Notes: generated by a model not told the origin, from the sequence alone. A stretch of 64,000 nt of DNA from Nocardiopsis dassonvillei_B (GCF_964273065.1 NZ_OZ186815.1:2914001-2978000), one strand, 5' to 3'; shown: positions 32,664-41,225, numbered from the stretch's first letter. Program-made: numbers and translations.

Positions 32664-33310
32664 CCGTGAACGGAACGGAGAGGACCGGGCCCGGTCCCGC
32701 GGCGGCCGGCGTGCCCGGCGGGGCCGGGGCGGCCCGGGAGGCGGAGGCGTCCGCGCAGGCCGGGACGGCGGTGCCGGCCGGCGGGGCCGCGGGGAGCGGG
32801 GAGACGGCGGGGAGCGGGGCGGCACCGGACCCCGACTCGGCGCCCTGGGGCGGGCCCGCCCGGTGGGCGGTACCCGCGCTGGCCGCGGCCGTGGGCGCGC
32901 TCATGCTGTGGGGCGCGTTCACCATCGAGGCCCCGGCCAACGCCACGAGGCCCGGACCGGGGTTCTTCCCCGGGATGGTCGGCGTGCTGCTGCTGGTGGC
33001 GGCGGTGTGCATGGTGGCGGTGAACCTGCGCGGGCGGGCCCCGGGCGCGTCCAACGCCCTGGAGTGGTTCGAGGCACGGCCGGTCCTCATCGTGCTGGCC
33101 GGGCTGGTGGCGCACGTCGCGCTGCTGGAGTTCCTGGGCTGGCTGCTGTCGGGGGCGCTGCTGTTCTGGGTGGTGGCCTTCGCGTTCGGGGCGCGCGCGT
33201 ACGTGCGTGACGCCGTGGTGGCGCTGTCGGTGTCGGCGGCCGTCCAGGTGGGCTTCTCGCTCGGCCTGGGGCTGAGCCTGCCGTCCGGGATCCTGGGGTG
33301 GCTGCTGTGA
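32660..33310 (+). CDS. tctB: Tricarboxylate transporter small subunit TctB
   Basis: A 216-residue membrane protein with an Ala/Gly/Pro-rich N terminus of ~60 residues and four predicted helices (WAVPALAAAVGALMLWGAF, FFPGMVGVLLLVAAVCMVAV, PVLIVLAGLVAHVALLEFLG, then VVALSVSAAVQVGFSL). RPGPGFFP is the family mark. GTG 32660 overlaps the tctC stop as GTGA, and the TGA overlaps the tctA ATG. It forms the permease with TctA. Confidence 0.88.
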   Translation: MTVNGTERTGPGPAAAGVPGGAGAAREAEASAQAGTAVPAGGAAGSGETAGSGAAPDPDSAPWGGPARWAVPALAAAVGALMLWGAFTIEAPANATRPGPGFFPGMVGVLLLVAAVCMVAVNLRGRAPGASNALEWFEARPVLIVLAGLVAHVALLEFLGWLLSGALLFWVVAFAFGARAYVRDAVVALSVSAAVQVGFSLGLGLSLPSGILGWLL

Positions 33311-34875
33311 TGGAGACTCTGGTGGGTCTGGGGGGCGGGCTCGTCGCGGCCCTGACCCCGGGCAATCTGATGTGGGCGTTCCTGGGCGTGGTGCTGGGCA
33401 CCGCGGTGGGCGTCCTGCCGGGCCTGGGCTCGGCGATGGCGGTGGCGCTGCTGCTTCCGGTGACGTTCCGGCTGGACCCGACGAGCGCGTTCATCCTGTT
33501 CGCGGGCGTGTACTACGGCGGGATGTTCGGCGGGGCGACGACGTCGATCCTGCTCAACACGCCGGGTCAGGCGTCGTCGATCGCCACCACCTACGAGGGC
33601 CACAGGATGGCCCTGGCCGGGCGGGCCGCGCAGGCGCTGGGCACCGCGGTGATCGGGTCGTTCTTCGCGAGCATCGTCGGCACGCTGATCGTGGCGTTCT
33701 TCTCGCCGGTGATGGTGTCGTTCGCGCTGAACTTCGGCCCGGGCGAGTACTTCGCGCTGACGGTGTTCTCGTTCGTGGCGGTGGCCGCGGTGGTGTCGGG
33801 GTCGGTGCTGCGCGGGCTGACGTCGCTGCTGATCGGCCTGGCGATCGGTGTGGTCGGCATCGACGGACAGAGCGGTGCGCCGCGGTTCGACTTCGGGTCG
33901 GCGGTGCTGCTCGACGGGATCGACGTCGTCATCGTCACCGTGGGGCTGCTGGCGCTGGGCGAGGTGCTGTACGTGGTGGCGCGCGGCAGGTCCGCGCCGG
34001 ACTTCGCGGCGATCCGCACCGGGCGGCCTTGGCTGAGCCGCCGGGACTGGAGGCGCTCCTGGGGGCCGTGGCTGCGCGGGACGGCGCTGGGCAGCACGTT
34101 CGGGCCGATCCCGGGCAGCGGTGCGGAGATCCCGACGTTCGTTTCGCTGGGTCTGGAGCGCAGGCTGGCCGCTCGGCGGGCGGAGCGCACGGGCGACCCG
34201 GAGGAGAACGAGTTCGGCAGGGGCGCCATCGAGGGCGTGGCCGGACCGGAGGCCGCCAACAACTCCAGTGCGTCGGGCACGCTGGTGCCGCTGCTGGGGC
34301 TGGGGCTGCCGACGTCGGCGACGGCCGCGATCATGCTGGCGGCGTTCCAGCAGTACGGGCTCCAGCCGGGGCCGGTGCTGTTCGAGCGCAACGCCGACCT
34401 GGTGTGGACGCTGCTGGCGTCGCTGCTGGTCGGAAGCGTGCTGCTGCTCGTCATCAACCTGCCGTTCGCGCCGCTGTGGGCGAAGCTGCTGAAGCTGCCC
34501 AAGCCGTACCTGTACGCGGGGATCGCGCTGTTCTCGGTGCTGGCGGTGTACGCGATCAACGCCTCGGTGGCGCACCTGGTGATCCTGCTGGGGGTGGCGC
34601 TGCTGGGGCTGGTGATGCGGTCGTTCGGGGTGCCGGTGGCTCCGGCGCTGATCGGCGTGGTGCTGGGACCGATCGCGGAGACGGAGTTCCGGCGGGCGCT
34701 GGCGGCGTCCTCGGGGGACCCGTCGATCCTGGTGGGCAGCGGGATCTCGATCGGGCTGTACGCGCTGGTCGTGGTGGCGGCGCTGGTCCCGGTGGTCGCG
34801 GGCGTGCGGCGCCGCCGGGCGGCGCGCACCGCGGAGGCCGCAAGCGTCGGCGGCGAGCGCGAGACCGTGTCCTGA
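33310..34875 (+). CDS. tctA: Tricarboxylate transporter large subunit TctA
   Basis: A 521-residue permease with about 11-12 membrane segments. Family signatures are GVLPGLGSAMAVALLLP, YYGGMFGGATTSILLNTPG and, in the second half, GPIPGSGAEIPTF and EAANNSSASGTLVPLLGLGLPTSATAA. It couples substrate uptake to an ion gradient together with TctB and TctC. ATG 33310 overlaps the tctB stop (TGATG). Full length, with a terminator downstream. Confidence 0.95.
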   Translation: METLVGLGGGLVAALTPGNLMWAFLGVVLGTAVGVLPGLGSAMAVALLLPVTFRLDPTSAFILFAGVYYGGMFGGATTSILLNTPGQASSIATTYEGHRMALAGRAAQALGTAVIGSFFASIVGTLIVAFFSPVMVSFALNFGPGEYFALTVFSFVAVAAVVSGSVLRGLTSLLIGLAIGVVGIDGQSGAPRFDFGSAVLLDGIDVVIVTVGLLALGEVLYVVARGRSAPDFAAIRTGRPWLSRRDWRRSWGPWLRGTALGSTFGPIPGSGAEIPTFVSLGLERRLAARRAERTGDPEENEFGRGAIEGVAGPEAANNSSASGTLVPLLGLGLPTSATAAIMLAAFQQYGLQPGPVLFERNADLVWTLLASLLVGSVLLLVINLPFAPLWAKLLKLPKPYLYAGIALFSVLAVYAINASVAHLVILLGVALLGLVMRSFGVPVAPALIGVVLGPIAETEFRRALAASSGDPSILVGSGISIGLYALVVVAALVPVVAGVRRRRAARTAEAASVGGERETVS

Positions 34876-34951
34876 CCTTCCACGGGTCGGCCCCCCACTC
34901 CCAGGGGCCGGCCCGGGCCGACCCGCCACTCCCGGGGTCGGCCCTCCCCAC

Positions 34952-34980
34952 GGCCCCCGGCCCGTCCGCCGGGGGCCTTT
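34952..34980 (+). terminator. Terminator of tctCBA
   Basis: A 9-bp stem GGCCCCCGG/CCGGGGGCC (34952-34960 and 34969-34977) with an 8-base loop and a short TTT tail, 77 bases after tctA. Confidence 0.75.
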
Positions 34981-35028
34981 CCCGTGTCCGCGCCGGCACC
35001 GGCCGGGCGGACACGGCGGGGGCCGGAC

Positions 35029-35670
35029 CTACAGGGGCTGGTCGTCGACTTTGACGTCCCAGCCGACGTTGTCGCCGTCGACCGAGGTCACCGTGACGGT
35101 CACGCCGTAGTTGGTGCCGCCGTCCACGAGGTTGCAGCGGATCTCGGCACCCATCTGCGCGGGGAGGCCCTCCATGCAGGTGAAGCCGTCGGGGGTCTGG
35201 CCGACGGACGCCGCCAGTGCGTCGGACGACTTCTGGGCGACCTGGTCGGCGGGCACGGTGCCGTTGGCGGCCACGGCGGTGGTGCCGTCCCCGGCCGCGG
35301 GCTCGGTCCCGGCCGCGGTGCCGCCGTCGGCGCCCTCCTCGGCCACGGCGTCGTCGACCTTGACGTCCCAGTTGACGTTGTCGCCGTCGACGGAGGTCAC
35401 CGTGACGGTCGCACCGAGGGTGTCGCCGCCGCTGGTGAGCTCGCAGCGGATCTCGGCGCCCACCTCGGCGGGGAGGTCGTCGGCGCAGGTGAAGTCGTCG
35501 GGGGTCTGGCCGACCTGCTCGGCGAGCATCTCGCCGGACCGCTCGGCGACCTGCTCGGCGTCGACGGCACCGGGGCCGCCGAGGCTGAACGAGCAGCCGG
35601 TGACCAGGAGCAGGGGAAGCGCTCCCAGGGTCACGGCGGTGATGGTCCGGTGGGCTTCGAGCTGCCGCAT
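35029..35670 (-). CDS. Lipoprotein with two DUF4333 domains
   Basis: A 213-residue lipoprotein. The signal peptide ends in the lipobox VTGC, then come two copies of DUF4333: each has VGQTPD-FTC, LPA-(V/M)GAEIRC and TVTVTSVDGDNV-WDVKVDD, with two cysteines per copy that probably pair. The copies (residues ~30-105 and ~135-213) are nearly identical at their ends in DNA as well, so the gene arose by recent internal duplication. DUF4333 proteins are common in actinobacterial envelopes; function unknown. ATG 35670 follows GAGGAGG. Confidence 0.9.
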   Translation of the reverse strand: MRQLEAHRTITAVTLGALPLLLVTGCSFSLGGPGAVDAEQVAERSGEMLAEQVGQTPDDFTCADDLPAEVGAEIRCELTSGGDTLGATVTVTSVDGDNVNWDVKVDDAVAEEGADGGTAAGTEPAAGDGTTAVAANGTVPADQVAQKSSDALAASVGQTPDGFTCMEGLPAQMGAEIRCNLVDGGTNYGVTVTVTSVDGDNVGWDVKVDDQPL

Positions 35671-35803
35671 CGCGGCCTCCTCATGTTGCGGTGACATGCC
35701 TCCCGGAGAGACTCATCGGGGAGGAGCGGGGTTCCCCCGAAGCGCATACCTATATGGGTCCGTTGCCCGGGGCCCCGGCGTCAACGGATCCGTCACCGCG
35801 CCC

Positions 35804-36271
35804 TCACCTGCTGTCGACAGCGTTGTCACCTGCGGGTCCGGGTTCTCCGGGCCGGCGGGGGCGGGCCGGGGGTCGGGCCGGGGGCGGGCCGAGGAGGTCC
35901 CAGCGGTTGCCCGCGATGTCCAGGAAGACGGCGACCCGCCCGTAGGGTTCGTCGCGCGGCTCCGTGACGAAGCGGACCCCGGCCTGTTCCATGCGGGCGT
36001 GGGCGGAGGCGAAGTCGTCCACCCGCAGGAAGAAGCCGACCCGGCCGGCCGCCTGGTCGCCGACGACGGCGCGCTGGCGCTCGCCGTCGGCCCGGGCGAG
36101 GAGGAGGCCGGTGCGCGCTCCGGGCGGGCGGACCACCACCCAGCGCTTCTCCCGGCCGTCGTTGGTGAGGGACGGGGAGTCCTCCGCGAGTTCGAAGCCG
36201 AGCGTGTCGACGAAGAAGCCGATCGCGGGATCGTACTCGTCCACGACGATCGTCACCAGGTCCATGTGCAT
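35804..36271 (-). CDS. VOC family (glyoxalase-like) protein
   Basis: A 155-residue vicinal-oxygen-chelate protein: MDLVTIVVDEYDPAIGFFVDTLGFEL, then VGFFLRVDDFASAHARMEQAGVRF and VAVFLDIAGNRWDLLGP, the two halves of the fold. In enzymes of this fold the metal ligands come from such strands, but here the first usual His is replaced, so catalysis is uncertain. The last ~25 residues are a Pro/Arg tail. ATG 36271 with GAGGG upstream. Confidence 0.87.
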   Translation of the reverse strand: MHMDLVTIVVDEYDPAIGFFVDTLGFELAEDSPSLTNDGREKRWVVVRPPGARTGLLLARADGERQRAVVGDQAAGRVGFFLRVDDFASAHARMEQAGVRFVTEPRDEPYGRVAVFLDIAGNRWDLLGPPPARPPARPRRPGEPGPAGDNAVDSR

Positions 36272-36678
36272 GCCCTCACGGTAGACCCGCGGGTGACCAC
36301 GGCCGGCGGGAACGTCCTGGCCGCGGGCGCGGGGGCCGTCCGGTAGGCGGTCGGGTGTCCTGGACCGCGCCCTCGGCCCCGGCCGCGCTCCCCGGGATCC
36401 GGTAGGCGGTCGGGACCAGGGGCCGCGGTCCCCCGGATGCGGCGGTCTTCTCCGCGCCCCGCCCGGTTCATGTCGGCCCGTCCCGCGTCCCCACCGCCCC
36501 GATGTGAACGACCGCCTCCGCTGCACGGGCCGGGAAGGCCCGGAGTTCCGGGACATCGAAGGGGCACCGGTGGAGGACACCCGGTCTTCACCCCGCCGCC
36601 GCGGGCGCGACGGCCGCGCGTGGGCGGACCGCGCTAGGTTGGGGCGTTCCCACGAGGCCACGACACCCCGGGCGGTCC
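36272..36678. other. Intergenic region with 17-bp direct repeat
   Basis: This 407-bp divergent spacer has no supportable gene. A 17-bp direct repeat starting TCCGGTAGGCGG occurs at 36339-36355 and 36398-36414, 59 bp apart start to start. Each could be a regulator-binding half, or simply a duplication. Confidence 0.5.
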
Positions 36679-36972
36679 ATGGTGAAGTCGATCAAGGCCG
36701 TGATCCTGGCCGGAGCCGTGCTCGCGGCCGTGGGCACGGTGGCCGGCCTGCTCCCGGTGGAGACGCGGACGGCCTCCGGCTGCGGGTCGGTGTTCTTCCC
36801 GTCGGAGGTCTACTTCGACGCCCTGGTGCCCGGGCAGACCTGCCCGGAGGCCGTGTCGGCCCGGGCCGCGTCCGCGTGGGCCCCGCTCGGCGGCGGCACG
36901 GCCCTCGTCGCGGGGGCGCTCGTCGCCAGGGCGTTCTCCCGCGGGGCCCGCGGCGGCCCCGGTGGGCGGTGA
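36679..36972 (+). CDS. Small membrane protein, function unknown
   Basis: A 97-residue protein with two hydrophobic segments: VILAGAVLAAVGTVAGLL near the N terminus and GGGTALVAGALVARAF near the C terminus. Between them lies a loop with two cysteines (SGCGSVFF, GQTCPEAV) that would face outside if the N terminus is inside. Similar small proteins are frequent in actinobacteria. No ribosome site is clear before ATG 36679. Confidence 0.62.
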   Translation: MVKSIKAVILAGAVLAAVGTVAGLLPVETRTASGCGSVFFPSEVYFDALVPGQTCPEAVSARAASAWAPLGGGTALVAGALVARAFSRGARGGPGGR

Positions 36973-37035
36973 GGCCGCACCGGGGCGCAGGCGGTCGGAG
37001 CAGCGGTCCCCCGGAGGGGCGGGTGCCCGGGCGTG

Positions 37036-37911
37036 TCAGCCCCGGCCGATCCCGTCCAGTTCGGCGAGGTCCTCGTCCGACAGCGTGAGTCCGGCCCCGG
37101 CCGCGTTCTCCCGCAGGTGCGCGACCGACGAGGTCCCGGGGATCAGCAGGATGTTCGGGGACCTGTGCAGCAGCCAGGCCAGGGCGACCGACATGGGCGT
37201 CGCGCCCAGCCGGTCGGCGACGGCGGAGAGCACGGACGACTGCAACGGGCTGAAGCCTCCGAGCGGGAAGAAGGGCACGTAGGCGATGCCCTCGGCGGCG
37301 AGCCGGTCGACCAGGTCGTCATCGCCCCGGTGGGCGAGGTTGTACATGTTCTGCACGCACACGATCGGTGCGATTCCCTGGGCCTCGGCGACCTGGTCCG
37401 CGGTCGCGTTGCTCAGGCCGAGGTGGCGGACGACGCCCTCCTTCTGCAGCTCGACCAGCGCCTCGAACGCCTCGGCGACCGAGCCCGCCCGGGGTCCCCC
37501 GGCGTCGCCGAGGCGGAGGTTCACCAGGTCCAGCGCCTCGACCCCGAGGGACTCGAGGTTCTCCTCGACCTGGCGGCGCAGCTGCTCCGGCCGCCGCTCG
37601 GTCGGCCAGCCGCCCTGCCCGTCCCGCCGCGCACCGACCTTCGTCACCACGTGCAGGGACTCCGGGTAGGGGTGCAACGCTTCGCGGATCAGCCGGTTGG
37701 TGATGCGCGGCCCGTAGGCGTCGCTGGTGTCGATGTGGGTGATCCCGAGGTCCACGACCTCCCGCAGGACGGCGATCGCACCGTCGCGGTCGGCGGGCGG
37801 ACCCATGACCCCGGGGCCCGCGAGCTGCATCGCCCCGTAGCCGAATCGGGTGACGGTCAGATCGCCCAGTGCCCAGGTGCCGCCGGGAAGCGAAGGGGAG
37901 AACACGCTCAT
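37036..37911 (-). CDS. Aldo/keto reductase
   Basis: A 291-residue TIM-barrel NADPH-dependent oxidoreductase. Catalytic residues are in THIDTSDAYG (Asp, Tyr) and HVVTKVG (Lys); the family His position is in VRHLGLSN. The NADPH-binding end is NILLIPGTSS. Substrate unknown; it probably reduces an aldehyde or ketone. It diverges from an HxlR-type regulator over a palindromic operator, so electrophile-induced expression is a fair guess. ATG 37911. Confidence 0.93.
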   Translation of the reverse strand: MSVFSPSLPGGTWALGDLTVTRFGYGAMQLAGPGVMGPPADRDGAIAVLREVVDLGITHIDTSDAYGPRITNRLIREALHPYPESLHVVTKVGARRDGQGGWPTERRPEQLRRQVEENLESLGVEALDLVNLRLGDAGGPRAGSVAEAFEALVELQKEGVVRHLGLSNATADQVAEAQGIAPIVCVQNMYNLAHRGDDDLVDRLAAEGIAYVPFFPLGGFSPLQSSVLSAVADRLGATPMSVALAWLLHRSPNILLIPGTSSVAHLRENAAGAGLTLSDEDLAELDGIGRG

Positions 37912-37996
37912 GGCCTGTCTTTCGTGTCGGTCCGGATGGTGGTTCCTGTTGGAGACCTCCTTCATGATGGGTATGCAGCTTCCTGACGGGAAGTAC

Positions 37997-38010
37997 GCAC
38001 TTCGAAGTGC
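37997..38010. promoter_or_regulatory. Palindromic operator for the HxlR regulator
   Basis: A perfect 14-bp palindrome with half site GCACTTC, in the 130-bp gap between the aldo/keto reductase and the HxlR gene. Flanking AAGTAC/CTTGG extends the dyad imperfectly. Its position and form fit an HxlR-family dimer site. Confidence 0.65.
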
Positions 38011-38041
38011 CTTGGTGACCCGCGGGTGACAGGAGCAGGTG

Positions 38042-38470
38042 ATGGGGACGATGACGGCCGCAGAGAAGAGGGCCCGGGCGAAGGCCGAGTACAACGCGTT
38101 CCTGGACGTGTGCCCGAGTCGGAGGCTGCTCGACCGGATCTCCGACAAATGGGTCACCCTGGTCCTGTGCGCGCTCGGCGGCGGGGCGTCCCCGTCCGAC
38201 GACCGCCCCGGCGAGCCCCGGGCGATGCGCTTCTCGGAGCTGGCCCGGACGCTCGCGGGCGTCAGCCAGAAGATGCTCACCCAGACGCTGCGTTCGCTGG
38301 AACGCGACGGCCTCGTCACCCGCACCGCGACCGCCACGGTGCCCGTCACGGTCTCCTACGAGCTCACCGGGCTCGGCCTGTCGCTGCACCGGCAGGTGCG
38401 CGGTCTCAAGGCCTGGGCCGAGACGCACATGGACGAGATCCTCGACAACCGCGCGGCGCACGACGCTTAG
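38042..38470 (+). CDS. HxlR family transcriptional regulator
   Basis: A 142-residue winged-helix regulator. The family mark is CPSRRLLDRISDKWVTLVLCAL with a single N-terminal Cys, often the redox or electrophile sensor (as in HypR/QorR-like members). The recognition region is RFSELARTLAGVSQKMLTQTLRSLERDGLVTR. ATG 38042 follows AGGAGC; GTG 38039 is adjacent. It probably represses the divergent aldo/keto reductase and itself. Confidence 0.92.
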   Translation: MGTMTAAEKRARAKAEYNAFLDVCPSRRLLDRISDKWVTLVLCALGGGASPSDDRPGEPRAMRFSELARTLAGVSQKMLTQTLRSLERDGLVTRTATATVPVTVSYELTGLGLSLHRQVRGLKAWAETHMDEILDNRAAHDA

Positions 38471-38848
38471 GAGCACCCGGTACCCGGCGCCCGGGGCACG
38501 GCGGCCGACGGGCACGGCACCGGGAGGTCCGCCCCGGGCACGCTGCCGCCCGGGTTCCGCTCCGCCGGACGCCCCCGCGGAGGAGGTGTTCCGGCGGTCC
38601 ACGGCCCGGATCCGGGAGCACGCCGACCGGGGCGGTGGCGGCCGTGTCGCGCCGGGGCCGCCCGGCGGGGTCCGGGGCGCATACGGAGCCCACGGCCTCC
38701 GGCGGCCGCCGCACCGGCCTGTACCGGTCACAGGAGCGGCCCACGCCGGGCGACCGGGCGGGATAGCGCGTGGAAACGGCGGGGATGGCGGCTCCGCCTA
38801 GCCTGCCGGTGCACCAGGAACGGCCTGGACCGACACGCAGGAGGAACC
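38471..38848. other. Intergenic region, nothing recognised
   Basis: These 378 bp between the regulator and the secreted protein gene are very GC-rich. Several short arginine-rich frames exist but none has a start, ribosome site or family resemblance. It may be a decayed gene, but I cannot show it. Confidence 0.35.
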
Positions 38849-39178
38849 ATGCGCGCCCCCCGTCCCCTCACCGCAGCCGTCGCCGCCGCCGCGGCGGCCC
38901 TGACCGTCGCCGTGCTCCCCGGGGCCGCGGCCGCCGACACGGCCGACGGCCTCGACTGCACCGTCTCGCGGCAGCTGATCAACTACCAGGAGGTCCACAC
39001 CTGCGTGGCGGAGTCCGAGGACATCCGCTGGAAGCTCACCGGGCGCTGCGCCATGCTGTTCGGCATCCAGTTCGTGTCCTCGCCGGTGGTGCAGGGCAGC
39101 GGCACCGCGACGGTGGGCTGCCCGATCGCCGGGCCGATCTCGGGCCCCGTCACCCAGGTCACCCGCGTCGTGCTCTAG
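38849..39178 (+). CDS. Small secreted protein, function unknown
   Basis: A 109-residue exported protein: signal peptide to AAAADTADG, then ~78 mature residues with four cysteines (DCTVS, HTCVAES, GRCAML, GCPIAG), enough for two disulfides. ATG 38849 follows AGGAGG. No family recognised. Single gene, ending 56 bp before the convergent flavoprotein gene. Confidence 0.75.
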   Translation: MRAPRPLTAAVAAAAAALTVAVLPGAAAADTADGLDCTVSRQLINYQEVHTCVAESEDIRWKLTGRCAMLFGIQFVSSPVVQGSGTATVGCPIAGPISGPVTQVTRVVL

Positions 39179-39234
39179 GGCGGCGCGCCGCACCGGAGCG
39201 GCCGGGCCCGCCGGGTCCGGCCCGCCCGTCGGCG

Positions 39235-40902
39235 TCACCGGACGCGGCGCCGCCGTTCCGCGAGGGCCGCGTGGACCGACGCGATGGCGCTGGCACCCTC
39301 GCCCATGGCCGCCGCGACCCGCTTGATGGAACCGGTGCGGGTGTCCCCCACCGCGAACACCGACGGGACGCTGGTCTCGAACGGCAGCGGTCCGCGACCC
39401 GTCCCGTCCCACACCGGGCCCGGCTCGGCCAGGGCGGTGTCGGTGCGGACGAACCCGCTGCGGTCCCGGGAGACGCCGTCCAGCCACTCGGTGGCGGGGC
39501 TGGCCCCGATGAAGCAGAACAGGCCGCTGGTGGGCCGGGCCTCGCTCGCCCCGCTGCGCCGGTCGGTGAGCACGACCCGGCGCAGGTGGGTGTCGCCCTC
39601 CAGGGCGGTGATCTCGGTGTCGGTGTGCACGGTGATGTCGGAGTGGTCGTGCAGGCGGGCCACCAGGTACTCGGACATCTTGGCGGACAGGTCGCCGCCG
39701 CGGACCACCAGGTCGACGCGGCTGCCCCGGCCCGCCAGGAACAGGGCGGCCTGCCCGGCCGAGTTCGCGCCGCCCACCACCGTGACCGGGTGGCGTGAGC
39801 AGGAGCGCACCTCCAGCTCGGTGGCGGCGTAGAAGATGCAGCCCGACTCCTCGAAGTCGGCCCACCGCTCCAGCGGCAGGGTGCGGTACCGGGCGCCGGA
39901 GGCCACCACCACGGCCTTGGTGTCGATGCGGCTGCCGTCGGCGAGGTACAGCGCCGGGTCGGGACCGGTCGCGTCCAGCCGGCTCACCCGGCAGGGCATG
40001 TACATCTCGGCGCCGAACTTGAGCGCCTGGATCGCCGACAGCCGTGTCAGCTCCTCCCCCGAGATGCCGTGCGGGAAGCCCGGGTAGTTCTCGATCCGGG
40101 AGCTGGAGGCGGCCTGGCCGCCGGTGCCCAGGGCGTCCAGGATGACGGTGTTGAGCCCCTCGGAGGCCCCGTACAGGCCCGCGGCCAGCCCGGCCGGGCC
40201 CGAGCCGACCACCACCAGGTCGACGTCCTTGCAGCTGGGCCGGTACGCCTTGCCGATGCGCTGGGCGAGGACGCCGGGGGTGGCACCGCGCATCGCCTCC
40301 CGGCCGACCAGCACGGCGGGCAGGTCGTCGCCGCTCAGCCCGGCGGCGTCCAGCAGTGCCCGGCCGCCGGCCGAGTCGGCGTCGTGCCACCGGTAGGGCA
40401 GCCGGATCCGGGCCGCGTAGGTGCGCAGGGCGAGGGTGGCGGAGGAGGCGGACCGTCCGACGATGTCCACGGGGCGGACGACCTCGCGCAGGTACTCTCG
40501 GCGGACCAGGAGGGCTTCCAGGACGGTGTCGGAGAGTTCGGCCTCCTCCGCCATCATCGTGCGGAACTGCGCTCTGGACAGCCGGTGGATCCGTCCCGGC
40601 GCGACCACCCGGACCGTGACGTAGGCCATCTGGTCGCTCAGGAGGTTGACCTCGCCGAGGAAGTCCCCGGGGCCCAGGGACATGAAGACCTCTTCGGGGC
40701 GGTCGAAGGAGGCCTCCCGGACCACCTCGACGTGCGCCTCGTCCAGGACGACGAGGTCGCGTTCGAAGCCGCCCGCCCGGGTGAGGACGTCGCCCGCCTT
40801 CACCTCGTGCCCGGTGCCGTAGGAGCGCAGCCGGTCGAACCGCGCGTAGTCGAGCCGCGGCCGGAGCCGCTCCGTCATGCCGCCGTGCTCGGACCAGCCC
40901 AT
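39235..40902 (-). CDS. Cyclic-nucleotide-binding-domain FAD oxidoreductase (TrxR-like)
   Basis: A 555-residue three-part protein. Residues ~15-135 are a CNBD (SLGPGDFLGEVNLLSDQMAYVTV). Residues ~150-215 form a small thioredoxin-like segment (TYAARIRLPYRWHD, AVLVGREAMRGAT) without a CxxC. Residues ~226-550 are a thioredoxin-reductase-like flavoprotein: VVVGSGPAGLAAGLYGA, GTGGQAASSSRIENYPGF, VVGGANSAGQAALFLA, FAVGDTR. The redox CxxC of true TrxR is absent (GCIFYAA stands there), so it is not an ordinary thioredoxin reductase. The CNBD may gate activity by a nucleotide. ATG 40902 with GGAAGGGG upstream. Confidence 0.9.
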   Translation of the reverse strand: MGWSEHGGMTERLRPRLDYARFDRLRSYGTGHEVKAGDVLTRAGGFERDLVVLDEAHVEVVREASFDRPEEVFMSLGPGDFLGEVNLLSDQMAYVTVRVVAPGRIHRLSRAQFRTMMAEEAELSDTVLEALLVRREYLREVVRPVDIVGRSASSATLALRTYAARIRLPYRWHDADSAGGRALLDAAGLSGDDLPAVLVGREAMRGATPGVLAQRIGKAYRPSCKDVDLVVVGSGPAGLAAGLYGASEGLNTVILDALGTGGQAASSSRIENYPGFPHGISGEELTRLSAIQALKFGAEMYMPCRVSRLDATGPDPALYLADGSRIDTKAVVVASGARYRTLPLERWADFEESGCIFYAATELEVRSCSRHPVTVVGGANSAGQAALFLAGRGSRVDLVVRGGDLSAKMSEYLVARLHDHSDITVHTDTEITALEGDTHLRRVVLTDRRSGASEARPTSGLFCFIGASPATEWLDGVSRDRSGFVRTDTALAEPGPVWDGTGRGPLPFETSVPSVFAVGDTRTGSIKRVAAAMGEGASAIASVHAALAERRRRVR

Positions 40903-40986
40903 GCCGACGCCCCTTCCGCCCCTGTCGCCACCTTCCTACCCCTTCGGGCCCGAGGAGTGCCAGGGTTTCGGTGGCCATGGCAGCCG

Positions 40987-41225
40987 CTCCCGGCGGTGGA
41001 GGCCGTCTCCCCCGACAGCGTCCTGCGCGACAGCCGTACCGGGCGCGACGGGTACGCCGCCTTCGGGATCCCCGCCCACCGGGCGTCGATCCGCTGTCCG
41101 ACAGGGTCGGCCTGGTCGGGCTGCGCCTGGAGGAGGGCCGCCACCGGGAGGCCGCCCGGGCGTACGGGGAGGACGTGTCCACCACGGACCTCCCCCCGCC
41201 CCCGCCCTCGTCCCGCACCGGCTGA
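40987..41225 (+). pseudogene. Possible Uma2-family endonuclease relic
   Basis: Two adjacent frames together read like the C-terminal half of a Uma2 (DUF820) protein: VEAVSPDSVLRDSRTGRDGYAAFGIP in one frame (40987 onward), then VGLVGLRLEEGRHREAARAYGEDV in another (from about 41100) to a TGA at 41223. In intact Uma2 proteins the EVVSP and YAxAGIP motifs lie in this order. No start codon or N-terminal half is present. I read it as a truncated, frameshifted remnant in a 378-bp intergenic stretch. Confidence 0.45.

Noticed and set aside
36339..36414. CRISPR-like repeat
   Set aside because: Only two copies of 17 bp, no further units and no cas genes.
38471..38848. Arginine-rich short frames as a gene
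   Set aside because: No start, ribosome site, motif or consistent frame; left as empty intergenic sequence.
39235..40902. Ordinary thioredoxin reductase
   Set aside because: The redox CxxC is missing and a CNBD is fused at the N terminus.
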